A stretch of DNA of 64,000 nucleotides from the IMG/VR virus record IMGVR_UViG_3300035698_029829, positions 1-64,000 of that record; one strand, given 5' to 3'. The DNA is from a virus. Under the pieces are notes generated by a model, which saw only the letters and a program-made list of their open reading frames with translations, searched no databases and was not told the DNA's origin. A program made the translations under genes and the position numbers. Positions 16,584 through 25,343 of the stretch are shown piece after piece (position 1 is the stretch's first letter; each line of letters opens with the position of its first letter).

Positions 16584-17320
16584 TTTTTCCTCGTCTTTTT
16601 ACGCGCCTTGAGTTCTTTCGGTGTGAGTTTCGGAGAGCCTTCAACCGGCTTCTTCTCGTGCGGCGCTCTCTTGTAGTAGAGGGTGGGGCACTCCTCCCTC
16701 ATCGTCCGGCACGGCTTGCAAGAGCCGCATACCTTGCCCCTCTTCGTTGGATTCTCGCACCACGTAATCCGCACTTGGTACTCCTCGGGGAGCAACTGCA
16801 CAATCTCCTCCTTCATGGTCTTACGGAAGGGGAAGACGATGCGGGGAGCGATGCCCCGCCGAAAGCTCACCAGCGCCTCGTAGGCCGCTGCGATCTCCGG
16901 TAGAAAGGAAATGGCACAATCATACATGACGTAGCCAAAGGCCACCACGTCACAATCCTTGGCTGCCATCGCCGCTGCCGTCACCCAGATGATCGGTTGG
17001 GTGAGACGCATATCCTTGTAGCAGTTGCACACCTCGGTCTTCATCGTCTGCTCGCAGGAAAACCGTCCCGGGAAATCCCTGTCAAACAGGGCAGTTAGAC
17101 GCTCGATGGCCCTCGTCTCGACCATCGACTGCTCCACATTGTTACTCAGCACAACGTGTCCGGCGCACACTTCGTAACCGTGAGTCAGCAACAAATAAAC
17201 CAACGCCGTCGAATCCAGGCCGCCTGACCAGAGCACGTAGGCGCGGCGTGAGTTGAATGTCCGATCCGGCACCCCGGCACCATCGATGAGGTTGTGATCC
17301 AGGTCCCAAGCGTGGGCCAC
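16580..17320 (-). CDS. queC: QueC-like PP-loop ATPase (7-cyano-7-deazaguanine synthase family)
   Basis: 246 residues from GTG 17320, chosen because AAGGAG is five bases upstream. YVLWSGGLDSTALVYLLLTH is the PP-loop, and CENPTKRGKVCGSCKPC (~200) is the four-Cys zinc site of QueC. QueC makes preQ0 from carboxydeazaguanine for queuosine tRNA modification; in phages preQ0 also feeds guanine modification in DNA, which protects against restriction. No QueD, QueE, FolE or DpdA is in this window, so partners must lie elsewhere or come from the host. The C-terminal 25 residues are basic. A related PP-loop enzyme cannot be excluded. Confidence 0.75.
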   Translation of the reverse strand: MAHAWDLDHNLIDGAGVPDRTFNSRRAYVLWSGGLDSTALVYLLLTHGYEVCAGHVVLSNNVEQSMVETRAIERLTALFDRDFPGRFSCEQTMKTEVCNCYKDMRLTQPIIWVTAAAMAAKDCDVVAFGYVMYDCAISFLPEIAAAYEALVSFRRGIAPRIVFPFRKTMKEEIVQLLPEEYQVRITWCENPTKRGKVCGSCKPCRTMREECPTLYYKRAPHEKKPVEGSPKLTPKELKARKKTRKK

Positions 17321-17359
17321 GTGATCTCCTTCCACTTTTCTCAACCGTATCGCTATTAA

Positions 17360-20296
17360 TTAGGCTACCTTCATCAGCCGCGTGAAGCCGGGACTCACCC
17401 GCTGCGCGATGAATCTGGAATCAAATTCTTCGGTCAACGTCGCCTTGTGCGTAATGATGAACACCGACAGTGCCATACCCTTGAGTTGCTCGAACGCCTC
17501 TTGCTGCCCAGCGTCATCCAACCCGAAGTCTAAGACCTCATCGAAGAACGCCACGTTAGTAACGCGTCCGCGCTCCCACAACATGGTAGAAAACGTCGCC
17601 ATGCAGACGGCAAAATTCACGCGCGCCCGCTGACCGGTTGAAAGCTGACGCGCCTCTACTTCCTTGCCCTCGTAAACCAAGTAATCCTGAAGAGCCTCAT
17701 TGAAAGTCAGTTTGCAGGCTGGGAGCAACTCATCCAGATAGCCTTGAAGATAGGAGTTGAAGCGCGGCAGGAGCTGTCGTAGTACCGCCTGGGGTAGATC
17801 GCGGTCGAAAGCCCGCACCAAAGCGTCCAAGACGGGATGCAGATCGCGATCTTCCTTAAGACGGCCACCCACTTTCTGTACCTCAGCCTCCAACGCTTCC
17901 ACACGTGTCTGAGAGCTACGGATCGACTCGGAATAGGGGTTGATAGATTCCTCAGCCGCCTGAATAGCCGACTTCAACTGCACTTCTCGCAGAAGTTTTG
18001 CCTGCGCGTCATCCCGTAACAACACGGGCACCGGCAATGCTTTTTTCTTAATCTGTGCATCCCCGAAAGCCGCTTCCATGCCCGTCAGGGCCTCCGCCCT
18101 CTCACGAACCTGCGCTTCTACAGCAGCCCGTGCACCCGACAGCGACCGATGACGCGCCAACTCCTCGCGGGAGTGGATGGGCATCGGCAAGGCTTCTTTC
18201 TTGGTTTGCACATCGCCGAAGACCACCTCTGCACCCGTCAGAGCCTCCACCTTTTCCCGGGCCTGCGTCTCTACGGCCGCTCGTGCACCAGACAATGACT
18301 GGTGACGCGTCAATTCCTCGCGGGAGTGGACAGGCACTGGCAGAGCCTTCTTATTTATTCGAATGATGCCGAGTGCCTCGGTTGCCTGGCGAGAGGTGTT
18401 CTTGCGTGCCTGATATTGACGCTCCAATGCTAATCGTCCGGCGTTCAGAACACGGTGCTGCTGTAGTTCCTCACGGGAATGGGCGGGTACAGGTAGAGCA
18501 TTGATCTGCTCCAACATCCCAACCAAGGGCGGCTGATCATCAGGGTTACCTGACAAAGCCGCCTGAAGATCGGCTACGCGTTGGTGTTTCTCAGCTAAGA
18601 CCACCGCGCATTCTGAGCGCTCCTCTTCGTACTGCGCCGCCACGCGCGAATGGTTTTTTTCGTCTTCATGGAGTTGTGCCCGCTGTTGTATCAGGCGTTC
18701 ATAGTCAGCCTTGGCCGCCTCAGCCTCCTTCAACGCTGACTCCACTTCAACTTTAGCAAAGTTAGAGCGTCGCTCAATCTCTTCTTCAGTAACCATGTGC
18801 TCGGGCAACGGCTGCCCACAAGTAGGACACTCTGGTTTATCAGCGTCCTCCAGTTTCTTCTTCGCCGCTTCCACACCCTTGATAGCCCGCTGAAGACGCG
18901 GTACCACGATTTCTTGCTCAACACGCTGGTTCTCAACCAGGTTATCAGTCGCCATCTGCGCCGCTGCTTCAGCACTTTCCTGCTTTCCAATCACTTCTTG
19001 CACGGTGGCTTGAGCGCGCGTCACCTCCGCTTCGGCTCCGACAATCTCACGAGACGCAACATCAATCCGAGCCTGAAGACGATCTCGATGGTCGTGTTTC
19101 TCGATCTCGTTACCAATCTCCTCTTCGTTAAGCGCGGCCTGTGCTTCCTGCACCTGCATCTGCGCTTCCTCCAACTCACCTTGAAACCGCGTCACATCCT
19201 TTTGGGCATCATCGATAGCCCGTTGAGCCGCGTCGAGAGCATCGTGTTGCGCGACCTCGATATCGATCTGGCCCTGGATCAACGCAGATTGGACCTCAGC
19301 CTCTTTTTCCCGTGCCTCCGCTAGCTCGCCTTGGAGCCGCGTCACGTCCTTCTGGGCGTCATCTACGGCCCGCTGAGCCGCATCGAGGGCGTCGTGCTGC
19401 GCAACTTCGGTATCGATCTCCGCCTCGGTGAGGGCGGTCGCAACCTCGGCCTCCTTTTTCCGTGCTTCCGCCAACTCGCCTTGGAGCCGCGTCACGTCCT
19501 TCTGGGCGTCATCTACGGCCCGCTGAGCCGCATCGAGGGCGTCGTGCTGCGCCAGCGCACCCTTCGGATCAAGCGCTACGATTTGCGCCAACTCGGCTTC
19601 CAGAAGTTCCAAGTTAGAGCGACGCTCTGACTCCCATCCGGTAGCTCCATCCTGTGCCTGTACCAGGCGCTCATTCTCCGCCACCAAACGTTCCTCAGCC
19701 TTCGCCAACTCGACGGTCGCTGTGTCGATGCGACGCTTGGCATCCAGGCGCTCATCCTTAGCCAGTTTGGCGGGCTTCTGGAAACGGTCGATCCGGAAGA
19801 AAGTTGCTGCAAACTCGCGCTTCTGATCGGGCTTCTGCTCGATGAAGGACTTGAAGTCCTCGGCCGAGAACACCAACGATCCCACCAACTCCTCATATTT
19901 CAAACCAGTAATCCGTTGAAGCTCGGCTTGTGGATTTGCCTTCACACCCGGGTCGTCCAACTCCACGCCATCGCGGAACAGCCGCAAGGCATGTTTGTGA
20001 ATGGGATGATTGCGATACCGCTCAATGTGGTACAGGCAGTCGTCGTCACCTCGGAAGTCGAGGTGCGCCTCGGTGCCTTCGCCTTTGGAGGCGTGCCAGT
20101 TAACCACCTCATCAACCTTCGCGCCGTCCTTGATCTGCTTGCCGGTGAGCACCCACAAAAACGCCTCGACGAGGTTGGTCTTGCCAACCCCGTTCGTTCC
20201 CGCGAGCTGGTGTACGCCGATGGCCCCAAGGGGTAACTCGGACCACTCCGGCCCATAGCTCTTGTAATTCTTAACTCGTAGTAACAAGCACTCCAT
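17360..20296 (-). CDS. sbcC: SbcC/Rad50-like (T4 gp46) ATPase subunit
   Basis: 978 residues; GGAGGGG four bases before ATG. Walker A AGTNGVGKTN (~35), zinc hook CPTCGQPL (~491) between two coiled-coil arms, ABC signature LSTGQRARVN (~884), Walker B VAFFDEVLDFG (~918) and IITHK. With the SbcD-like nuclease 775 bp upstream it should form the Mre11-Rad50-type complex that processes DNA ends for recombination-dependent replication. The descending arm has three near-identical 50-residue repeats (AQHDALDAAQRAVDDAQKDV, DNA at about 19200-19550), and the other arm has repeated VHSREELxRHxSLSGARAAVE units (DNA 18020-18340). These look like recent tandem duplications lengthening the arms. Confidence 0.93.
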   Translation of the reverse strand: MECLLLRVKNYKSYGPEWSELPLGAIGVHQLAGTNGVGKTNLVEAFLWVLTGKQIKDGAKVDEVVNWHASKGEGTEAHLDFRGDDDCLYHIERYRNHPIHKHALRLFRDGVELDDPGVKANPQAELQRITGLKYEELVGSLVFSAEDFKSFIEQKPDQKREFAATFFRIDRFQKPAKLAKDERLDAKRRIDTATVELAKAEERLVAENERLVQAQDGATGWESERRSNLELLEAELAQIVALDPKGALAQHDALDAAQRAVDDAQKDVTRLQGELAEARKKEAEVATALTEAEIDTEVAQHDALDAAQRAVDDAQKDVTRLQGELAEAREKEAEVQSALIQGQIDIEVAQHDALDAAQRAIDDAQKDVTRFQGELEEAQMQVQEAQAALNEEEIGNEIEKHDHRDRLQARIDVASREIVGAEAEVTRAQATVQEVIGKQESAEAAAQMATDNLVENQRVEQEIVVPRLQRAIKGVEAAKKKLEDADKPECPTCGQPLPEHMVTEEEIERRSNFAKVEVESALKEAEAAKADYERLIQQRAQLHEDEKNHSRVAAQYEEERSECAVVLAEKHQRVADLQAALSGNPDDQPPLVGMLEQINALPVPAHSREELQQHRVLNAGRLALERQYQARKNTSRQATEALGIIRINKKALPVPVHSREELTRHQSLSGARAAVETQAREKVEALTGAEVVFGDVQTKKEALPMPIHSREELARHRSLSGARAAVEAQVRERAEALTGMEAAFGDAQIKKKALPVPVLLRDDAQAKLLREVQLKSAIQAAEESINPYSESIRSSQTRVEALEAEVQKVGGRLKEDRDLHPVLDALVRAFDRDLPQAVLRQLLPRFNSYLQGYLDELLPACKLTFNEALQDYLVYEGKEVEARQLSTGQRARVNFAVCMATFSTMLWERGRVTNVAFFDEVLDFGLDDAGQQEAFEQLKGMALSVFIITHKATLTEEFDSRFIAQRVSPGFTRLMKVA

Positions 20297-21068
20297 TTTT
20301 CCCCTCCAAAACTGCGTTCACCTCGCGGACCTGATCCAATTCATAAATCATTCTCAACCCCTCCAGATGCGCATGGCAGCGCAAGGAAATCACCTCCCCG
20401 AAGTCGGGAGCGTGTTCGTAGTATTCGTCGCCAAAGAGGGTGTAGCATTCGTCAGAGCCCATAAACTGGTGCCAATCCAACCGGCTACAGGCAGCCTTTT
20501 TGGCCCAATCGGCAGCTTCCTTAAGACGTTCGATTTCTTCATCCTTGCTCGGTTTTTCGATTGCATCCTCAACCAGCAGTTCAATCAACCGTTCGATTGC
20601 AACTTTTATTGTCGTCACACCTTTTGCTGCTATCGCTTGAATCGCCGGTTGCCGCTCGTCTTCGTCAAAAGTCTCCTCAATGCAACTCATTACCTGTTCG
20701 CGCAGGTGTTCATTAATCCGGTCGAAGCACGTTTGCTCATCCCAGTCACGGAACTCGCGGCCATCCGGAGACGCCTCGCACTTCGACTCAAAATAATCGA
20801 CGTTGCATCTGGCCAGGAAAGGCAAGTGAATGCCATTCGACCACCGGTAAACGGCGCTACCGAGATCGCCGGTGACGAGCAGTGCGTTACGGTAGATGAG
20901 GTAGTCGATCCGAAAGTAGCAGGAACCCGGTCGACCCCATACAATCAACTCTCCGGCGTTATCAGGGAGGGGCTCACGTTTGAGCACCTCATGGGGCACC
21001 GTCTTGTCGTTCTCACCTTTGAACCACGCCCGTACGGTGCGGCGACTTTCCTCATCGTTCCTCTTCAT
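20271..21068 (-). CDS. Conserved hypothetical phage protein
   Basis: 265 residues; AAGGAG six bases upstream of ATG. It overlaps the SbcC start by 26 bases and lies two bases from SbcD, so the three are translationally coupled. Notable segments: CYFRIDYLIYRNALLVTGDL, GSAVYRWSNGI, and a helical C-terminal half with two Cys. I have no family for it. Its place between the two subunits of a nuclease complex suggests a DNA-processing accessory. Confidence 0.75.
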   Translation of the reverse strand: MKRNDEESRRTVRAWFKGENDKTVPHEVLKREPLPDNAGELIVWGRPGSCYFRIDYLIYRNALLVTGDLGSAVYRWSNGIHLPFLARCNVDYFESKCEASPDGREFRDWDEQTCFDRINEHLREQVMSCIEETFDEDERQPAIQAIAAKGVTTIKVAIERLIELLVEDAIEKPSKDEEIERLKEAADWAKKAACSRLDWHQFMGSDECYTLFGDEYYEHAPDFGEVISLRCHAHLEGLRMIYELDQVREVNAVLEGKNGVLVTTS

Positions 21069-21070
21069 AC

Positions 21071-22150
21071 TTACTCCTTAGCGGACGCATTCTCCCACGC
21101 TTCGCGGAGAACGCGCCGCCCATGTTCCCGCAGCACACCCTTATCAAGGGTGTCCGGCGCGGAATGTTCTACCCAAGCATCCAGCAACTCTTCATCGGAC
21201 AACTGGCCCGCCGGTCGTTGAAGATTCTCATCCTCCAATTTCTCAAAGCTGTCGACGGAAAATCCCACGTCAGGCAGACACCGCACAGTCCGCGCACCCA
21301 TTTCCAAGGCCAGACGACGCAACTCGCCCGGATCATCCGCCAAACCGGTATAAATGCGTACGTAGTTGTTCTTGCAACGTTCCGGCGTTACCTCGGTGGC
21401 CCGCAGTTTCAGGTGGATCGGACTGATCCGGTTGGGAATCAACTCTGCGCGCCCGTCCTCGAAGTGAACCACGCCACGCGTGCCCTCCTCGTCGAAACGG
21501 GTGGAAATCAGACTACTGACGTACCACACCTGCGGAGTAACTGCGCTGAAAATATGGTAGTGCCCAAGCAACGAGAGATCGAAATGACTGCCGAGAAAGG
21601 CGGGGTCAAGCCCCGACTTCGCACACTCGTGGTTGGTCATTTGTGCGCCCACGAGATCCAGGTGACCCAAGAAAAGGCTGCTCCGCATCGAATCGTGGCG
21701 TTCATGGCCCTTCAAAGCCTGCGCGGATGCTTCGATGACGGTCTTTGTGCGGCCGAAAGGACCAGCCCACGGAACACAGAGCACTTCCGTATCCTCGTAG
21801 AAGTACACAAAAGGCTCCCGAACAACATGCCCGAATTCATCCAGGTAAGGCATCGCGTCACGCGGGTCCACCTTGTAAGGGCAGTCATGGTTCCCCGGGA
21901 TAAAGGTCATCCGAAAACCCATGTCACGCCAGCGTGCGAGCACTTCGCGGGTGCGGGCGATCACCACATTGTGGGTCATAAACTTGTTGTGGCTCCAATC
22001 GCCCAGGAAGAACAGGTGGTTGCACTTTTTCTCCTGATAGATCTTTTCCACCCACCGCAGGGCCTCCACCGCGTCGTCAACGCGAGAAAAGCGCCCCCCA
22101 TGGGGAAACATGTGCAAGTCGGCGAAAAAGAGAGCGTTCAAATTCTGCAT
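21071..22150 (-). CDS. sbcD: SbcD/Mre11-like (T4 gp47) nuclease subunit
   Basis: 359 residues from ATG 22150, chosen because GGAGGAG is seven bases upstream; an in-frame codon at 22201 lacks a ribosome site. Calcineurin-type phosphoesterase motifs are all present: FADLHMF (~9), GDWSHN (~47), IPGNHDCPY (~80), GHLD (~173) and GHYH (~208). It should cut hairpin or blocked DNA ends together with the SbcC ATPase in the same operon. The C-terminal 100 residues form the capping/ATPase-binding region. Confidence 0.92.
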   Translation of the reverse strand: MQNLNALFFADLHMFPHGGRFSRVDDAVEALRWVEKIYQEKKCNHLFFLGDWSHNKFMTHNVVIARTREVLARWRDMGFRMTFIPGNHDCPYKVDPRDAMPYLDEFGHVVREPFVYFYEDTEVLCVPWAGPFGRTKTVIEASAQALKGHERHDSMRSSLFLGHLDLVGAQMTNHECAKSGLDPAFLGSHFDLSLLGHYHIFSAVTPQVWYVSSLISTRFDEEGTRGVVHFEDGRAELIPNRISPIHLKLRATEVTPERCKNNYVRIYTGLADDPGELRRLALEMGARTVRCLPDVGFSVDSFEKLEDENLQRPAGQLSDEELLDAWVEHSAPDTLDKGVLREHGRRVLREAWENASAKE

Positions 22151-22154
22151 TGGG

Positions 22155-22961
22155 TTACTCCTCCGGCGGCGCAAAATCCTTCGGACCAAACCGTCGGTCA
22201 CGGATTAGCACTGCTTCAAACTTACCACGCCTGAGAACAAGCTGCCGCCATTTTGCCAACGGAAGTTGATCGCGAAGAGCTTTTTTGGCCAAAGTTTTCG
22301 CTTTAGACCGTACCGCCTTATACATACCGGGCTTGACGATTACACGATTTACTTCCAATCCCTGCACGTGCAGGTTACCAGTTACCAGGTGCACCTTGAT
22401 GCCCTGACCGAAAGTCTCGTAGATGCGGACCTCATCATCACGCCGTTCAGCGCTATGAGTGTAGGCGGAGTTATTCCTCGCCCCTTTTTCCAGAGTCTTA
22501 TTCATCGACCTCACCAGACCGTAGTAAGCGGCCTGAAACTGTTCCAATAAATAACGATGGAAGGCCCGCCTTTGCTCTGTATCGTTCATATCGGCAACAG
22601 GCTTATCGAGGCTCAACAGATCCTCACATACGAGCTGTAGATCCACGCCTTTGATGGGTAAGTTGAGAGCCTTGGAGAAGACCTCCTTGGCCAGAGCCTT
22701 GAAGGATTCGGGGTTATGACTCGCCTCAGCAACGATCATCGACACGCCGTTCGCCGTTCCCATCTGAATCAAGATGGCAAGACTATCGGCGACGAGCTGC
22801 TCGTACTGAGTGTCGGTGTTCAGCATTATATTGGCCCTCTCAGGCACAATTCGGCTGCTCGTCGACAGATAGCCCTTCACCCAAAGCGCCTGACGGGCAG
22901 CCCCGTCCCCGGTCAACTCATGCAGCACGGTCATCGTAGCGTTTGGAACGACGTTTTTCAC
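22155..22961 (-). CDS. Hypothetical protein heading the SbcCD operon
   Basis: 268 residues, first gene after the promoter at 22983-23011; GGAGGG eight bases before ATG. It is largely helical (QYEQLVADSLAILIQMG; NPESFKALAKEVFSKALN) with a beta segment KVHLVTGNLHVQGLEVNRVI and a basic end. No family recognised. Position suggests a function in DNA recombination or early takeover. Confidence 0.7.
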   Translation of the reverse strand: MKNVVPNATMTVLHELTGDGAARQALWVKGYLSTSSRIVPERANIMLNTDTQYEQLVADSLAILIQMGTANGVSMIVAEASHNPESFKALAKEVFSKALNLPIKGVDLQLVCEDLLSLDKPVADMNDTEQRRAFHRYLLEQFQAAYYGLVRSMNKTLEKGARNNSAYTHSAERRDDEVRIYETFGQGIKVHLVTGNLHVQGLEVNRVIVKPGMYKAVRSKAKTLAKKALRDQLPLAKWRQLVLRRGKFEAVLIRDRRFGPKDFAPPEE

Positions 22962-22982
22962 GTATTCCCTCCTCTGCTGACC

Positions 22983-23011
22983 ACATTATCAAAACATCAA
23001 AAGTTTGTCAA
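22983..23011 (-). promoter_or_regulatory. Promoter P1 (TTGACA-17-TAATGT)
   Basis: On the minus strand ACTCTTGACAAAC carries the -35 box (23006-23011), 17 bases before TAATGT. It directs the six-gene unit down to 16293. One of 13 copies of the same extended -35 motif. Confidence 0.75.
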
Positions 23012-23090
23012 GAGTATTTTTGTTCGGGCGTCGCTCGAACGCCCGACCCAAAGATACAGCTAGGGCTTCAACTCGGAGGAAACGAAAAAG

Positions 23091-23216
23091 ATGTGCGACC
23101 TGTCGATAGGCTACGGTTTGCTGATGACGCTAGCCGCGTGTACGCCGTTCCTACTGTTGATCGTGCTACTGGCGTTACTCAGCCCACACTGGCCGATGCC
23201 ACGGGCAGCTCACTGA
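23091..23216 (+). CDS. Possible small membrane protein (plus strand)
   Basis: 41 residues on the strand opposite its neighbours. GGAGG lies 11 bases before ATG, slightly far. TPFLLLIVLLALLSPHW makes one clear membrane helix. It overlaps the end of the minus-strand gene 23179-23694 by 38 bases. The helix and Shine-Dalgarno site argue for a gene; opposite orientation and lack of a visible promoter argue against. Confidence 0.35.
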   Translation: MCDLSIGYGLLMTLAACTPFLLLIVLLALLSPHWPMPRAAH

Positions 23217-23694
23217 TAAGATGAGGGTCCACCGCTCGATCTACTTGAGCCGACAACTCCTCGCGATAGGCGAGCCAGTCACCATCTTCGATTAGCTGCG
23301 AATCCCGGAAACGGTCTTCGTCAGCCGCCTCGAAAACATACACGCCGGTAACCTCGTTATCGCCGTCTCCCATGAGACGCACAGTAATCTGCCGCAGCTC
23401 AAAGAGGTTTTGGGGATCATCCTTCTTCGTGTAACCGTGTGCCTGTGCCAGCTTGCGCAGAGCGGCGGGCAGGCTATCCGTGGTAAGCTGCACCAGGTCG
23501 CCGATCACGTGGGTCTGGGCCTCATCATCGAACACAGCAGCCGGGAAACTAACAGTTCGAGCGTAAAGCCGCCCGACGGCCTCAGCCTCCTGCCTCTGAA
23601 CTTCGTAGAGCTTCAGTAAGTTCTGGCTTATCAGACCACATCGTTCATTGCCGTACACAAAAATATAAACATGCTTCATTTTTTTGTGGGTCAT
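23179..23694 (-). CDS. Gamma-glutamylcyclotransferase/AIG2-like protein
   Basis: 171 residues; GGGAG eight bases before ATG. YIFVYGNERCGLISQNLL at the start resembles the YGS/L-R loop of the GGCT/AIG2 fold, followed by AVGRLYARTVSFPAAVFD, an order usual in that family, and EDGDWLAYREEL near the end. Such enzymes cleave gamma-glutamylamines; substrates in phages are unknown. Single gene behind promoter P2. Assigned from a few motifs. Confidence 0.5.
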   Translation of the reverse strand: MTHKKMKHVYIFVYGNERCGLISQNLLKLYEVQRQEAEAVGRLYARTVSFPAAVFDDEAQTHVIGDLVQLTTDSLPAALRKLAQAHGYTKKDDPQNLFELRQITVRLMGDGDNEVTGVYVFEAADEDRFRDSQLIEDGDWLAYREELSAQVDRAVDPHLISELPVASASVG

Positions 23695-23733
23695 TCTCTA
23701 ATCTCCCTTTGAATAGACCCGTCACCGCTCACG

Positions 23734-23762
23734 AACATAATAAAATTAGATGAGTTTGTCAA
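23734..23762 (-). promoter_or_regulatory. Promoter P2 (TTGACA-17-TATGTT)
   Basis: The -35 is at 23757-23762, the -10 at 23734-23739. Flanks read GGCTTGACAAACTC, a slight variant of the family. It drives the AIG2-like gene 40 bases downstream. Confidence 0.7.
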
Positions 23763-23773
23763 GCCTTTTTTGG

Positions 23774-24370
23774 TTAAAGAGGAACCTTCTCATCGCACAG
23801 CACGGCTCCTAAAACCACCGCCATCTGCCGCATAGAGAAGTCGTGCGACTCCGCGTCGTACCCAAGCGCAGCCTGCGTCCAAATCATCACCTGGCACTGA
23901 CCCAAATGAAAACGTAATCCAGCAACGGTGTAAAGCAAATCCACCGAGGACCACGCTCCTGCTATGTGCACATGATCGAAATCGAGAGCGTGCTCACGCA
24001 AACAAAGACCAGAGCCATGCTCCCGCGAATAGGCGGCATGATCGAAGGCCGACGCCTCGAAGATGCGGACGCGGCCTTCCTTTTCCAACGGTTTCAAAAG
24101 CGGGCGCAATTCGTCGAGGAGCCTCGGCTCGGTCGTACCCCGCAACAAGTGCGGCGTCAACGTCTGGACGATATCATCCGTAGGATCGTGCATCCGAAGC
24201 GACAACGCTACGTGCCACCCCGATCCAGTCGCCAGCTTAACGAGCCCGGCAAGACGCGGGATGTGTGGGCCACCGGCTTCAGGATCGGCGAGCGCGCCTT
24301 CCCGATAGATGCCATTCTGGGGGTTAACCAGAATAAGCAGTTCCTTAGATTCAGCGTCAGCTGCGATCAT
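23774..24370 (-). CDS. Isochorismatase-fold protein (nicotinamidase-like, active site degenerate)
   Basis: 198 residues from ATG 24370, which overlaps the upstream TGA (ATGA) and has AGGA five bases ahead; an upstream in-frame GTG at 24400 has no ribosome site. ELLILVNPQNGIYREGAL corresponds to the family's D-x-Q-x-x-F strand, and HVHIAGAWSSVDLLYTVAG to the catalytic G-x-x-T-x-x-C-V helix. The catalytic Asp appears as Asn and the Cys as Ser/Val, so hydrolase activity is doubtful. Nicotinamidases belong to this fold, which is of interest beside NadD and NadE elsewhere in the window; a binding role is as likely. Confidence 0.6.
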   Translation of the reverse strand: MIAADAESKELLILVNPQNGIYREGALADPEAGGPHIPRLAGLVKLATGSGWHVALSLRMHDPTDDIVQTLTPHLLRGTTEPRLLDELRPLLKPLEKEGRVRIFEASAFDHAAYSREHGSGLCLREHALDFDHVHIAGAWSSVDLLYTVAGLRFHLGQCQVMIWTQAALGYDAESHDFSMRQMAVVLGAVLCDEKVPL

Positions 24371-24681
24371 TTCGTCCTGTTTTTCTTGAGTTCGCGCCAC
24401 GGAAGTTTCTTGCGACCCGGCTTCTTGTAAGCCAACTCCATCAACGCCGCCTTAAAGATGACGGATCTCGCCAGTTCGCCCCGCAACTTATGCGTCGGGG
24501 AAATTGCCTTGGGGTTTAGGTCCCGACGCGTCAGCGCGTCGGCTTCCACCCCCGTCCACATCGCATCCCGCAGATCGGTCGCCAGTTCATCCACCGTCGC
24601 CGCCACGATCTTCTTTACGTCGGACGCCTTCATCCCGGGAAACTGTCTTCCAATCGTCTTGAAAAGTTCAGTTTTCGTCAC
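24367..24681 (-). CDS. HU/IHF-like DNA-binding protein
   Basis: 104 residues; start GTG with GGAG seven bases upstream, and a small hairpin (CCGGT/ACCGG) in the leader. TKTELFKTIGRQFPGMKASD then KKIVAATVDELATDL follow the two-helix start of HU proteins, and NPKAISPTHKLRGELARSV then FKAALMEL match the strand after the DNA-binding arm. HU-like proteins bend and compact DNA. The arm itself is short. Operon with the isochorismatase-fold gene behind promoter P3. Confidence 0.55.
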   Translation of the reverse strand: MTKTELFKTIGRQFPGMKASDVKKIVAATVDELATDLRDAMWTGVEADALTRRDLNPKAISPTHKLRGELARSVIFKAALMELAYKKPGRKKLPWRELKKNRTK

Positions 24682-24716
24682 GATCTTCTCCTTCCGGTTA
24701 GTACCGGTCTTATCTT

Positions 24717-24989
24717 CTAAGAAAAACTACCAAACCCTGCAAGGTTTGTCAAGAGTTTTCTTATCTTATGTAAACGCTCCCGCTCCTCACGGCGTTCCCG
24801 GCGGTTAAGGGGCCGAGTCCACTCACGGTTTGAGCACATCCGGCATGAGCACTTGAGGTTGAACTTCGCAAGTCTGCCAGGATGGTCAGGCCAGTCGCTC
24901 GTTTGCCAGACCTCCCTGACGATACGCATACGTTTCCGGATGAGGCGGACGCGGTGATGCCGCCTCTCAGCGCGATTATAGGTTCCCAT
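24717..24989 (-). CDS. Basic C-x-C-x-x-C protein
   Basis: 90 residues; AGGAG seven bases before ATG. Strongly basic (RLIRKRMRIVREVW; NRRERREERERLHKIRK) with KFNLKCSCRMCSNREW (~47), a likely metal knuckle. Small proteins of this look are frequent in phages and their hosts; role unknown, RNA or DNA binding plausible. Confidence 0.65.
   Translation of the reverse strand: MGTYNRAERRHHRVRLIRKRMRIVREVWQTSDWPDHPGRLAKFNLKCSCRMCSNREWTRPLNRRERREERERLHKIRKLLTNLAGFGSFS
24724..24752 (-). promoter_or_regulatory. Promoter P3 (TTGACA-17-TAGTTT)
   Basis: -35 at 24747-24752 within ACTCTTGACAAAC, -10 AAACTA/TAGTTT at 24724-24729, spacer exactly 17. It lies inside the 3' end of 24717-24989 and drives the HU-like gene. 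Confidence 0.75.
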
Positions 24990-25000
24990 AATAGATCTCC

Positions 25001-25339
25001 TTATACGGTTAGACCATCATAAGAACCTCCTTTTTTTCGCCATCGCCACGTGTGCTCTCGAAACCTTTTAACCGTCCTTGGAAAAGCCATCGTAGCGGTT
25101 TTTTCGGAAAGAAACTTGCAAGCGAAAATGCGAAACACCATCCCCTGCCAGCAATCCCTCATCTTTAGCGGATTGATCTTCTGGTACCACGGCACCCCGA
25201 ATATGCTCGGGAATCTCGACCACCACTCGTCGTTCACGCCGAAGCGATACGTTCCGAAGATGAAATGAATAGCCAACTTCCAGTGTTCCGCATAAAATTT
25301 AACCCTGTCCTTAAGCAACAGGCTCACCCACGTTCGCAC
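25001..25339 (-). CDS. Hypothetical aromatic-rich protein
   Basis: 112 residues; start GTG 25339, four bases after the previous stop, without a clear ribosome site, so coupling is likely. Rich in Trp, Phe and Arg (EHWKLAIHFIFGTYRFG; DEWWSRFPSIFGVPWYQK). One hydrophobic stretch might associate with membrane. No family recognised. Confidence 0.45.
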   Translation of the reverse strand: MRTWVSLLLKDRVKFYAEHWKLAIHFIFGTYRFGVNDEWWSRFPSIFGVPWYQKINPLKMRDCWQGMVFRIFACKFLSEKTATMAFPRTVKRFREHTWRWRKKGGSYDGLTV

Positions 25340-25343
25340 ATAT

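Noticed and set aside
23024-23047. Intrinsic terminator upstream of P1
   Set aside because: A TCGGGCG/CGCCCGA hairpin exists but is not followed by a T-run on either strand.
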